Assembly: GCF_000427665.1 (NCBI RefSeq)
Contig: NZ_KE386572.1
Coordinates: forward strand, 3,248,196 to 3,312,195
Reading direction: 5' to 3'
From: Geminicoccus roseus DSM 18922
GTDB taxonomy: Bacteria > Pseudomonadota > Alphaproteobacteria > Geminicoccales > Geminicoccaceae
Length of the DNA stretch: 64,000 nt
In this document: in pieces, positions 17,478 through 25,135 of the stretch
How the letters are laid out: each line of letters opens with the position of its first letter
How positions within the stretch are numbered: position 1 is the first letter of the stretch
Notes under the pieces: generated by a model
Told to the model about the DNA's origin: nothing
Seen by the model: only the letters and a program-made list of their open reading frames with translations
Database searches by the model: none
Translations under genes and position numbers: made by a program

Positions 17478-18436
17478 GACACCGGCACCCGGGCGGACTG
17501 GAACGCCATCGCCGCCGCCCCGGCTAGGCCGACATTGCCGCCAAGCGCCGCCGCCACCACCGGAACCGAGCGGAACGGCGCCATCGCGCGCTCCGCGATC
17601 TCGGCGGCGATGCCCGGCGCCATCAGGTCGAGCGCCGTGCTCACCCCGCCGCCCAGGATCACCCGCTCGGGCGAGAACAGGTGGAGCAGGGACACGATGC
17701 CGATCCCCAGATAGCGGGCCTCGGCGGCGAGCAGCGCCACGCCCAGGGGATCGCCGGCACGCGCTGCCGTCACCACGTCCTCGGCGGTGACAGGCCGACC
17801 GGCGATCGCCTGCATCGAGGAGGGGGCGCCGGCGGCCAGTTGTTCGCGCACGATCCGGCCGAGCGCCGTGCCGGAGGCCAGGGCCTCCCAGCAGCCGCGG
17901 TTGCCGCAGCCGCAGCGCGGGCCGTCCGGCTCCAGGATCATGTGGCCGACATGGCCGGCCATGCCCATCCGGCCGTGCAGCAGCCGGCCGTCGAGGATCA
18001 CCCCGCCGCCGATTCCGGTCGACACGGTGACATAGACCAGGCTGTCCACGCCCCGCCCGGCGCCAAAGCGCCACTCGCCCATCGCGGCGGAAGCAGCGTC
18101 GTTCTCCAGGGTGACCGGCAGGCCGGTGGCCCGGGCGACCAGGTCGCGCAGCGGGACGTTGTGCCAGCCCTGGAAGGTCGGCAGGGTGAACACGGTGCCG
18201 GTGAACGGGTCGAGCGGTCCCGGCGAGGCCAGGCCCACGCCCAGCACCTCCGGATCGTTCCCGGCGGCGCAGACCTCGGCCACCAGGGCGGCGATCTGCG
18301 CGACCACGCTTTCGGGGCCGCCACGAGCATCGGTGCGGGTCCGCCGGATCGGGCCCAGCTGTCCGTCCGGCCCGGCCAGTGCCGCGCGCAGCGAGGTCCC
18401 GCCCAGATCGACCGCAATGACCGCAGGCGCGGCCAT
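17474..18436 (-). CDS. ROK-family sugar kinase
   Basis: A 320-residue cytosolic kinase. It shows the ATP phosphate-1 motif AVDLGGTSLRAAL (8-20), the catalytic Asp in LENDAASAAMGEW, TVSTGIGGGVI, the HVGHMIL histidine, and the complete ROK zinc motif CGCGNRGCWE. It probably phosphorylates the imported sugar. Together with the Rpe-family epimerase just upstream it resembles the AlsK/AlsE pair of D-allose use in E. coli, but the CUT1 transporter differs, so the substrate is open. The start ATG at 18436 gives the standard N-terminus. Confidence 0.87.
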   Translation of the reverse strand: MAAPAVIAVDLGGTSLRAALAGPDGQLGPIRRTRTDARGGPESVVAQIAALVAEVCAAGNDPEVLGVGLASPGPLDPFTGTVFTLPTFQGWHNVPLRDLVARATGLPVTLENDAASAAMGEWRFGAGRGVDSLVYVTVSTGIGGGVILDGRLLHGRMGMAGHVGHMILEPDGPRCGCGNRGCWEALASGTALGRIVREQLAAGAPSSMQAIAGRPVTAEDVVTAARAGDPLGVALLAAEARYLGIGIVSLLHLFSPERVILGGGVSTALDLMAPGIAAEIAERAMAPFRSVPVVAAALGGNVGLAGAAAMAFQSARVPVS

Positions 18437-18444
18437 GGCCGCTC

Positions 18445-19152
18445 TCAGAGCCCGCGCGACCAGGCCATCCGCGCGGCCAAGTCCGGCGCGCCGAAGGCCA
18501 GCGAGCCCATCACCACGGTGTCGGCGCCGGCCGCGCGCAGCTTGGGCACGGTATGCTCGCGGATGCCGCCATCGGCGGCGAGCAGGACCTGGCCGTGGCG
18601 GCCGGCCGCGCGCAGCATCCCGCCGGCCTTCTGCAGGCGGGCGCAGGCCTGCGGGTCCAGGTCCTGGCCCTTCACCCCGATCCGGGTGCCGAGCAGGGTG
18701 ACCATGTCGACCTGGGCGAGAAACGGAGCGAGCTCGGCCAGGTCGGTCTCGACCCGCAGCACCACGCCGGCGCGCAGGCCCTTGGCCTTCAGGGCGGCGA
18801 TCACGTCCAGCCCGGCTTGGCCGTTCTCGGCATGGACCGAGATCAGGTCGGCGCCGGCTTCGGCGAACTGGTCGGCCTGCGCCTGCAGGATCTCGTCCTG
18901 GACCATCAGATGGACGTGGAAGGGCGTGGCGGTGAGCTTGCGCAGCCGCGCCACCAGGTCCGGGAAGAACAGGAGGGCGGGCGCGAAATGGCCGTCGGCC
19001 ACGTCGATATGATGGAGGTCGGCATGGCCCTCGGCGCGTGCCACGTCTGCGGCGAGGTTGGCGAGATCGGCCGACCAGAGGGAGAACTCCGCGAGAAGCC
19101 GGTCGTTCGGCAGGCTCGCGTAGCGTGCCGACCCGGTGCTGTTGCCTGCCAT
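18445..19152 (-). CDS. Ribulose-phosphate 3-epimerase family protein
   Basis: A 235-residue TIM barrel (PF00834). The motifs HHIDVADGHFAPAL, FHVHLMVQ and LLAADGGIREHTV match Rpe/AlsE, with the catalytic Asp residues and metal-binding histidines present. ADGGI replaces the usual VDGGI. It is the first gene of the leftward operon, 8 nt before the kinase. A 3-epimerisation of a ketose phosphate made by the adjacent kinase is the simple reading. A central-metabolism Rpe would not usually be found in a transport operon, so a specialised paralogue is likely. Confidence 0.85.
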   Translation of the reverse strand: MAGNSTGSARYASLPNDRLLAEFSLWSADLANLAADVARAEGHADLHHIDVADGHFAPALLFFPDLVARLRKLTATPFHVHLMVQDEILQAQADQFAEAGADLISVHAENGQAGLDVIAALKAKGLRAGVVLRVETDLAELAPFLAQVDMVTLLGTRIGVKGQDLDPQACARLQKAGGMLRAAGRHGQVLLAADGGIREHTVPKLRAAGADTVVMGSLAFGAPDLAARMAWSRGL

Positions 19153-19192
19153 CTTCCAAGCCTCGATAGGATGCGCCGTCAGGGCGTCGTTC

Positions 19193-19215
19193 TTTTGTTC
19201 GGATACACTACAAAC
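19193..19215. promoter_or_regulatory. Candidate ROK repressor operator (copy 2)
   Basis: Its reverse complement starts GTTTGT and ends GAACAAAA, matching copy 1 (16219-16241) at 17 of 23 positions. It lies about 41 nt upstream of the first gene of the operon, a good position to block its promoter. Confidence 0.6.
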
Positions 19216-19297
19216 TCGGGCGGTGTCCAGTTGGATCGACCGGGTGCGGGCTTCTTCCCAGGGCAGGCCCTGCCTGCTTGACCCGTCCGCCGCATCG

Positions 19298-19317
19298 AAG
19301 TAACTCGATGGTTACTT
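19298..19317. promoter_or_regulatory. Palindromic operator upstream of DUF993 gene
   Basis: AAGTAAC-TCGATG-GTTACTT has perfect 7-bp arms with a 6-bp spacer, 22 nt upstream of the DUF993 start. The same half-sites and spacing recur at 50601-50620 before an aldo/keto reductase, so one regulator (LacI-like, by symmetry) may control both. Confidence 0.6.
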
Positions 19318-19339
19318 GAAGAAGGGAAGGCCGCGCCCC

Positions 19340-20503
19340 ATGCAGGAACTGATGCTCCCCACCACCGAAGGGCGGGTGGAACCGTTCATCCCCCGCGATG
19401 CCTGCCCCTATCCGTCGCAGGCGGCCGGGCCGTTCCCGCGCGTGGCCTACGCGGCGGCGCATGTGGTGGCGGATCCCCGCGCCGAGCTGGCGCCGTTCGA
19501 GCAGGCCGCCGTGGACTGGGACGCGACACTGGCCTTCCGCCGGCATCTGTGGGGGCTGGGCTTCAAGATCGCCGAGGCAATGGACACGTCGCAGCGCGGC
19601 ATGGGCCTGGGCTGGCCCGATGCCGCCGAGCTGATCCGCCGCTCGGTGGCCGAGGCCAAGACGATCGAGGGCGCCGACCTCGCCTGCGGGGCCGGCACCG
19701 ATCAGCTGGCGCCGACGCCGGGCGTGACCCTGGACCAGGTGCGCGCCGCCTATCTGGAGCAGCTGGGCGTGGTGGAGAACGCCGGCGGCCGCGCCATCCT
19801 GATGGCCAGCCGGGCGCTGGTGAAGGCGGCGTCGGGGCCGGAGGACTATCGTCGCCTCTATGGCGAGCTGATCAACCAGGCCAGCGACAAGGTCGTGCTG
19901 CACTGGCTGGGGCCGATGTTCGACCCGCAGCTGGAGGGCTACTGGGGCAGCCACGACCTGGACGCCGCCCAGGAGACCCTGCTGGCGCTGATCCGCGACC
20001 ATGCCGGCCGGATCGACGGGGTGAAGATGTCGCTGCTCGACAAGGAGCGCGAGCTGCGCTTCCGGGCGGCCCTGCCGCCGGGCGTGAAATGCTTCACCGG
20101 CGACGACTTCAACTATGCCGAGCTGATCGAGGGCGACGGCGAGCGGCACAGCGACGCCCTGCTCGGCATCTTCGACCCGATCGCCCGGCCGGCCTCGGCG
20201 GCGCTGAGTGCGCTCAGCGAGGGACGCACCGACGACTACCGGGCGATCCTGGGCCCCACCGTGGCGCTGTCGCGCAAGATCTTCGAGGCGCCGACCCGCT
20301 TCTACAAGTCGGGGGTGGTGTTCCTGGCCTGGCTGGACGGGCACCAGGACCATTTCGCCATGGTCGGCGGGCAGCAGGCGGCGCGCTCGGCGCTGCACTA
20401 TGCCGAGGTGTTCCGGCTGGCGTCGGAAGCCCAGGTGCTGGCCGATCCCGAGCGGGCCAGCCAGCGCATGCGCACGCTGATGGCGACGTTCGGGATCGGC
20501 TGA
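19340..20503 (+). CDS. DUF993 family (DapA-like barrel) protein
   Basis: A 387-residue protein matching the DUF993 family (PF06187), annotated as dihydrodipicolinate synthase-like. Recognisable stretches are WDATLAFRRHLWGLGFKIAE, EAMDTSQRGMGL and DGVKMSLLDKERE, where the lysine of VKMSLLD is a Schiff-base candidate. ATG at 19340 has GGGAAGG upstream; the earlier TTG at 19316 overlaps the operator and is unlikely. It is transcribed away from the sugar operon and shares its control region. Members of this family are often near Gfo/Idh/MocA and TIM-barrel sugar genes, so an aldol-cleavage step in the same pathway is likely (inference). Confidence 0.8.
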   Translation: MQELMLPTTEGRVEPFIPRDACPYPSQAAGPFPRVAYAAAHVVADPRAELAPFEQAAVDWDATLAFRRHLWGLGFKIAEAMDTSQRGMGLGWPDAAELIRRSVAEAKTIEGADLACGAGTDQLAPTPGVTLDQVRAAYLEQLGVVENAGGRAILMASRALVKAASGPEDYRRLYGELINQASDKVVLHWLGPMFDPQLEGYWGSHDLDAAQETLLALIRDHAGRIDGVKMSLLDKERELRFRAALPPGVKCFTGDDFNYAELIEGDGERHSDALLGIFDPIARPASAALSALSEGRTDDYRAILGPTVALSRKIFEAPTRFYKSGVVFLAWLDGHQDHFAMVGGQQAARSALHYAEVFRLASEAQVLADPERASQRMRTLMATFGIG

Positions 20504-20529
20504 CGCGCGCAGGCCGCCAGGGCGGTTGG

Positions 20530-21357
20530 TCAGGCGGGCCGCGCGATCATCTGCACCGGCGCGATGGTGCCCGCCTCCAGGGTCTTCATGACGTTGCCCA
20601 GGCGCTCCTGCGAGGCCGGGCCGATCAGCGTGTGCAGGCTGAGCGGCGGCGGCCCGTTCTTCGCCACGTTCGCCCGCATCTCCGCCCAGCGCTCCAGGGC
20701 GAAGGCGCGCCGGTCGAGTTCCTGCTCCACCGCGAAGCCGGCTTCTTCCAGCAGGGCCCGATAGGTCGCCGGCGGGACCACGAAGCTGGTGCCCTGATCG
20801 ACCGCCCAGGGCATCGGGTAGGGCAGGGGCTCCTCGCCGGTCAGCATGACGTCGTAGACGCCGAACCGTCCGTCTCGCTTGAGCACCCGGCGGGCTTCCG
20901 CGAACAGCCGGTCCTTGGCGGCGATGTTCATGCCGACATGGATCAGCGTCACCGCGTCGAAGCTGTTGTCCTCGAAGGGCAGCGCCAGGGCGCTCGCCTG
21001 GCGGAACGCCGTCTTCCCGGCCAGGCCGCAGCGGCGGCTGAGCGAGGCCGCGACCTCGACATATTCCGGCGACAGGTCGATCCCGGTCGCGTGGCAGCCG
21101 AACTCGGCGGCGAAGCAGCGGGCCGGGCCGCCGATGCCGCAGCCCAGGTCCAGGACCTGCCGGCCGGGGGCGAGCTCCATGTCGCGGGCGAAGGCCAGCG
21201 TCGCCGGCCGCCAGCCCAGATGGAACTCGTCGGCGCCCGAAAGATCGGTGGGCGCCAGCCGGTCCACCGCCCGGCCCGAGGCGGCCAGGGCTTCCAGAAT
21301 GGATTCTTCCAGCCGGCCATGCCGGTAGTGCCTGGCGACTTCGGTCTCGATATCCAT
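20530..21357 (-). CDS. Class I SAM-dependent methyltransferase
   Basis: A 275-residue methyltransferase of the Methyltransf_11/25 group. SAM motif I is VLDLGCGIGGPARCFA (about 70-85), followed by GIDLSPEYVEVA and the post-II block LPFEDNSFDAVTLIHVGMNI. ATG at 21357 has a perfect AGGAGG 6 nt upstream. The overall pattern resembles sarcosine/glycine or quinone-type methyltransferases; substrate unknown. It converges with the DUF993 gene (26-nt gap). A truncated copy of its first about 36 codons and leader lies at 23036-23150, and IS fragments flank both copies. Confidence 0.87.
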   Translation of the reverse strand: MDIETEVARHYRHGRLEESILEALAASGRAVDRLAPTDLSGADEFHLGWRPATLAFARDMELAPGRQVLDLGCGIGGPARCFAAEFGCHATGIDLSPEYVEVAASLSRRCGLAGKTAFRQASALALPFEDNSFDAVTLIHVGMNIAAKDRLFAEARRVLKRDGRFGVYDVMLTGEEPLPYPMPWAVDQGTSFVVPPATYRALLEEAGFAVEQELDRRAFALERWAEMRANVAKNGPPPLSLHTLIGPASQERLGNVMKTLEAGTIAPVQMIARPA

Positions 21358-21420
21358 GGACGCCTCCTGGGCCGTGTCGCCAAAGCTGGCGAGGTGCTGA
21401 TCCGACCCTATCGGGACCGA

Positions 21421-21516
21421 GTGACGATACGTGCCCTGCTGACGGACGCAATGTGGAACCGGCTCAAGCCCCTGTTGTTGCCGCAAAAGCCCCGGGACTG
21501 GCCGGCCTTCGATTGA
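21421..21516 (+). pseudogene. IS5-family transposase N-terminal fragment
   Basis: A 31-codon stretch ending at TGA 21516, with LTDAMWNRLKPLLLPQKPRD, matches the start of IS5-family transposases (LTDxxWxxLxPLLP). Nothing of the catalytic DDE domain follows, so it is a remnant. It sits in the leader of the methyltransferase gene. Confidence 0.6.
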
Positions 21517-21584
21517 CCGACGCAGGTTGTGGAGGCGGTTCTGTTGCTGCTGGTGCGTCTGCTCGGGAGCGCCGTCATCCGTGC

Positions 21585-21671
21585 TCATGCCTGTGCCGCA
21601 GCAGCTCCCGCCGGGCCTGCTGTAGCGGCCGTCAAGAAAACGACCAGCATGACAGGCAGAAAGATCTTCAC
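21585..21671 (-). pseudogene. Possible truncated secreted peptide
   Basis: A GTG start at 21671 with AGGA upstream opens a 28-residue frame (VKIFLPVMLVVFLTAATAGP...AQA) that is almost entirely a Sec signal peptide, then stops. In the next frame the reading continues as a Gln-rich hydrophilic stretch up to the IS fragment. It is best read as the 5' end of a broken exported-protein gene; a real small peptide is less likely. Confidence 0.3.
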
Positions 21672-21757
21672 GGTCTTGATCCTTGCTGTCAGAGAAAGCC
21701 GCTCCCCGCAAGCAGGCTGCAGGGAGCGCAAGTCAAATCCAGCAGGCATCAGCTTGA

Positions 21758-22111
21758 TTAGCGATTGAGATTTCCGTTAAAATTGCCGTTATTATTCCCT
21801 ATATTAGCATTTCCATTGATGTTGCCATTGTAACTACCTCGGTTGCCGTTCCCGTTTACGTTGCCATTATACGAACCGTAGTTCAGGTTGCCGTTGAAAT
21901 TGCCGTTCTTGCTGCCGCGGTTCAAGTTGCCGTTGAAGTTGCCGTTGTTGCTGCCGTGGTTCAGGTTGCCGTTGAAGTTGCCGTTGTTGCTACCGATGTT
22001 GCCGTTGCCGTTGCCGTTGCCATTGCCGCCGGCCCAAGCAGAGTTCAGAGTAACAGCACCCACAAGACCGAGGATGGCAAGAGAGCAAAGGAGCTTTTTC
22101 AGGATCTTCAT
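21758..22111 (-). CDS. Secreted Asn/Gly 13-residue repeat protein
   Basis: A 117-residue exported protein of unknown function. A Sec signal (MKILKKLLCSLAILGLVGAV, cleavage near AWA27) precedes a GN-rich linker and then six uninterrupted 13-residue repeats (40-117) of the form GSNNGNFNGNLNR. Polar N/G alternate with single hydrophobics (F/L, V, I), a pattern that suits a beta-solenoid or amyloid-like stack with Asn ladders. ATG at 22111 has AGGGAG 8 nt upstream; a GTG at 22120 is the alternative. The gene is lower in GC than its surroundings and lies in an AT-rich island between IS remnants. I recognise no named family. A surface or matrix structural role is only a guess. Confidence 0.75.
   Translation of the reverse strand: MKILKKLLCSLAILGLVGAVTLNSAWAGGNGNGNGNGNIGSNNGNFNGNLNHGSNNGNFNGNLNRGSKNGNFNGNLNYGSYNGNVNGNGNRGSYNGNINGNANIGNNNGNFNGNLNR
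21761..21994 (-). repeat. Six 39-bp tandem repeats (coding)
   Basis: Exactly 234 bp, six 39-bp units encoding the 13-residue repeats. Units differ mainly at the position before GS (H, R, Y, R, I, R) and at the hydrophobic slots, so the reading frame and spacing are conserved while bases drift. The array ends one codon before the stop. Confidence 0.8.
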
Positions 22112-22697
22112 AGATCGCACTCCCTATACGACATTCGGAAATATTTCCGACGCAGAAATGGTACCAAATATTTATGGTTGTATAGAACAAGATTTTATAC
22201 AACTATGAATAGTATGAAGTGAACATGCGCTTATCAAAAGCGCGAGGATTGCCGAACTGGTAACGCCACAACTTTAATTTTCAAAATTATCCATAGTAAT
22301 TATTGTTTTATGATTTGATCTTTCAACGAAATACTCTAGACATTGTGATTCAAGTAATTTTAAGTAGATTTGATTTTCCAGAGCGTGGTAGGAACGCGCT
22401 AGTATGCGTCAGCAATAAAATGGTCGTATCTGCTTGTTGACTGTTGATGATCCGCTCGTCAGCCACATGATTTGCCTGGGCGTGATCTGGCTCATGGCTG
22501 CGCAGATCATCGCGCGCCCCCTCTGGATGGCCCCTCACGATCTTCGACGAGCTGAGGTGACTGGAAACCCAGGGAGAGGCTCGTTCCCACCCATGATGCA
22601 TCAGCAGGCGGAAGAGCCGCCTTCCAAAGGGAGCGCCGCCACGCTTGGGCTCCCAGCGATAGAAGAACCACGATACGTGCCTCTCCCGACCGGCCGG
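22112..22697. other. AT-rich intergenic island, no gene recognised
   Basis: The first about 330 bp are markedly AT-rich, in sharp contrast to the GC-rich genome, and probably carry the promoter of the repeat-protein gene. The part from about 22440 is GC-rich, with no frame that shows family motifs. It may be IS flank sequence. Confidence 0.5.
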
Positions 22698-23010
22698 TCA
22701 TCGCTGATGGCTGGCCGCGTGCCGGGTCGTGTCGCCACAGCTGCGCAGCCAGATGATCAGCGAGGCGCTCTGGACGACGGCGAGGGGTGGGTGGACAGCT
22801 TGTCGTTACCTGCTTGCTGCGCGCCCAAACTGCTTGAGCTTGCCGACGAGGCGCTCGATCAGGTTGCGTTGCCGATGGGGCTGGCGGTCGGAGCCCGGAT
22901 AGCGCAGCTGGCCGATCCGGTCCGGGATGATCGGGACGATGTGCTTGCGACGCAGTGTGTCGAGCAGCCAAGCCACTGAGCATGCCTTGTCCAGCGCTGA
23001 CGGCCGCCGG
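22698..23010 (-). pseudogene. IS5-family transposase C-terminal remnant, frameshifted
   Basis: Frame A reads LDTLRRKHIVPIIPD and then RNLIERLVGKLKQFGRAASR before a stop, matching the C-terminal catalytic-Glu region of IS5-family transposases (RNLVERxxxKLKQFRR). A shifted frame continues with NDKLS and FVQSASLIIWLRS, ending at TGA 22698, which matches the normal tail. The N-terminal half is missing and the reading frame is broken, so it is inactive. Confidence 0.72.
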
Positions 23011-23035
23011 CCTCCCGCGCCGGTCGGTGCGCAAG

Positions 23036-23142
23036 GCCGCCAGCCGTCCCACATCGCGGCCCAAGGCGGCCAGGGCTTCCAGGATGGCTTCTTCCAGCCG
23101 GCCATGCCGGGAGTGCCTGGCGACCGCGCTCTCGAGGTCCAT
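23036..23142 (-). pseudogene. Truncated duplicate of the methyltransferase 5' end
   Basis: From ATG 23142, preceded by the same AGGAGG leader as the gene at 21357, it reads MDLESAVARHSRHGRLEEAI and on to GRLAAL, near-identical to the first about 36 residues of the intact methyltransferase. It then runs directly into the transposase remnant. The DNA of the two copies can be aligned base by base over about 110 bp. It is the left-over of a duplication or of IS-mediated rearrangement. Confidence 0.7.
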
Positions 23143-23201
23143 GGATGCCTCCTGCAATTCCGCATCTAGCCGAAACGCCGAATTTTCGGCATCCGTCATG
23201 C

Positions 23202-23618
23202 ATGCGCAGCCTGTGGAAATCCAACAGCCATGGTGGCCGGCGACGCCTGACGGCGTGGGCGGCGATGTGGCTGTTCGGGCTGCAGCTGCTGCTGGCCGCG
23301 GCGGTCGGTTCGACCATGCCGGCCAGCGCCACGGCCTCGGGCCTGTTCGTGCCGATCTGCGCGAACGGCGAACTCGGCTGGGTGGATCCGGCCGGCCTGC
23401 CGGGCCCGGGGAAGGACCACTCCAAGAAGACCCCGCAGGACTGCGCGCCATGCTGTCCGCACGGACAGGCCGCGTTCGTCCCGCCCTCCGCTCCCCGCCT
23501 CCTGAGCCGCCAGGGCTGCATCGTCGAGCGCGCCGTCCTGGCGAGGCAGGCGGTGCGGGCCGAGCGTTCCGCCGCCGCGCTGCCGCCTTCCCGCGCACCC
23601 CCTTCGTCGCAAGCCTGA
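23202..23618 (+). CDS. DUF2946-like small membrane protein
   Basis: About 138 residues from ATG 23202: one hydrophobic helix (TAWAAMWLFGLQLLLAAAVG), the FVPICANGE block and a CAPCCPHG cysteine pair, typical of DUF2946 proteins (PF11162). Those are commonly found beside TonB receptors and PepSY proteins and are thought to be linked to metal uptake. The start is uncertain, as no strong ribosome site is seen. It is followed by the PepSY gene after 85 nt on the same strand, so both may form one unit. No TonB receptor is present here; the IS scar immediately upstream may have removed it. Confidence 0.65.
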   Translation: MRSLWKSNSHGGRRRLTAWAAMWLFGLQLLLAAAVGSTMPASATASGLFVPICANGELGWVDPAGLPGPGKDHSKKTPQDCAPCCPHGQAAFVPPSAPRLLSRQGCIVERAVLARQAVRAERSAAALPPSRAPPSSQA

Positions 23619-23703
23619 TTCGATCCAGCGCCGCACTCCTTTTCGGAGCGGATGCCGTTCCAGGAACTGCGGCTTCCCCGATCTTCACGCATGCGAGACG
23701 ACG

Positions 23704-25128
23704 ATGAGCGAGATTGCGCTCGGGCGCGAGGCTGCGGCCGTCCGGCTGCCGGCCCGCGAGGCCATCCACCGCGCCATGTGGCGCTGGCATTTCTATGCCG
23801 GCCTGCTGGTGCTTCCCTTCCTGATCCTGCTGGCGGTGACCGGCGGCCTCTATTTGTTCCACGACGAGATCGACGGCTGGGTCCACCGAGACCTGCTGAG
23901 CGTGGAGGCCCGCGCCACGCCGGCGCTGCAGCCGGAGGAGCTGACCGGCCTGGCGCTCCAGGCGGCAGCCGGGACCGTCACCAAGTACCTGCCGCCGGCG
24001 GGACCTGCCCGCTCGGCGGAAGTCGGGATGAAATCCCCGGAAGGAACCAAGTTCTCGGTGTTCCTGGACCCGTATGACGGCCAAGTGCTCGGCCGGATGG
24101 ACGAGAAGTCGACCGTGATGGGCATCGTGCGCCGCCTGCACAGCCTGGCGCTGTTCGGCACCTGGCCGAGCTACGTGATCGAGATCGTCGCCGGCTGGAC
24201 GGTGATCCTGGTGGCGACCGGGATCTATCTGTGGTGGCCGCGCCGCCGGCAGAAGGGCGCGGTGGTCAGCCTGCGCGGCACCAAGCGGCAGCGGGTGTTC
24301 TGGCGCGACCTGCACGCCGTCACCGGCCTGGTCGCCGGCGCCTTCATCGTCTTCCTGGCGGTGACCGGCCTGCCCTGGTCGTCCTATTGGGGAGGCAAGT
24401 CGCTGGCGCTGCTGGAAAGCGCCGGGCTGGGCTTCCCCACCGGCGTCTGGGGCAGCGCCCCGGTGTCCACGGTGCCGTTGCAGGCCGTGGTCGACGATGT
24501 CGGCTGGACCATGCAGCAGGCGCCGGTGCCGACCTCGCCCAGCGCCGACGGGCATCACCATGGCGCTCCGCCGGCGGCAACGAGTGTGCCGAATGCCGAT
24601 CTGCCGCCGCCGATCGGGCTCGACCGGGCGGTGCGGATCTTCGACGGGCTGGGCCTGGCGCCCGGCTATGCCGTGGCGCTGCCCGGCGGCGCGGACGGGG
24701 TCTATACCGGCTCGGCCTACCCGGACGATTTGGACAGGCAGCGGGTGATCCATCTGGACCAGTACAGCGGCCGGCCGATCATCGACGTGGGCTTTGCCGA
24801 TTACGGCCTGGGCGGCAAGGCGATCGAGTGGGGCATCAACGTCCACATGGGCCAGGAGTTCGGCCCGGCCAACAAGGTGGTCATGGCGCTGGTCTGCGTC
24901 GCGATCGTCCTGATGGCGGTCTCGTCCCTGGTGATGTGGTGGAAGCGCCGCCCGCAGGGCGGGATGGGCGTGCCGGCCTGGCCGCAGGACCGGCGGGCGG
25001 CGACAGGTGTCACCGCGCTCGTGCTGGGACTGGGGCTCCTGTTCCCGCTTACCGGCCTGTCGATCCTGGCCGTGCTGGCGCTCGATCTGCTGGGCGGCCT
25101 GGCCCTGCGGCGGCTCCGCCCGGCCTGA
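23704..25128 (+). CDS. PepSY-associated transmembrane protein (PiuB-like)
   Basis: A 474-residue inner-membrane protein of the PepSY_TM family (PF03929), with four or more helices: residues about 30-55 (FYAGLLVLPFLILLAVTGGL), 160-180, 205-230 and 395-415. HxxGLxxG-like histidines (MWRWHFYAGLL, RRLHSLALFG, DLHAVTGLVAG) could bind haem or metal, as proposed for siderophore-reductase members. An internal His-rich patch, ADGHHHGAP, lies in the periplasmic part. It probably helps iron release or reduction. The tail overlaps nothing and faces the ArsR gene convergently. Confidence 0.85.
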   Translation: MSEIALGREAAAVRLPAREAIHRAMWRWHFYAGLLVLPFLILLAVTGGLYLFHDEIDGWVHRDLLSVEARATPALQPEELTGLALQAAAGTVTKYLPPAGPARSAEVGMKSPEGTKFSVFLDPYDGQVLGRMDEKSTVMGIVRRLHSLALFGTWPSYVIEIVAGWTVILVATGIYLWWPRRRQKGAVVSLRGTKRQRVFWRDLHAVTGLVAGAFIVFLAVTGLPWSSYWGGKSLALLESAGLGFPTGVWGSAPVSTVPLQAVVDDVGWTMQQAPVPTSPSADGHHHGAPPAATSVPNADLPPPIGLDRAVRIFDGLGLAPGYAVALPGGADGVYTGSAYPDDLDRQRVIHLDQYSGRPIIDVGFADYGLGGKAIEWGINVHMGQEFGPANKVVMALVCVAIVLMAVSSLVMWWKRRPQGGMGVPAWPQDRRAATGVTALVLGLGLLFPLTGLSILAVLALDLLGGLALRRLRPA

Positions 25129-25135
25129 GCCGGAC

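Noticed and set aside
21761-21994. Tandem repeats considered as a CRISPR array
   Set aside because: Repeats are contiguous without spacers, coding in one frame, behind a signal peptide.
22507-24846. A 779-codon minus-strand open frame through the PepSY and methyltransferase-remnant region
   Set aside because: It joins unrelated fragments, opposes the clear PepSY gene and shows Arg/Pro/His-rich shadow composition.
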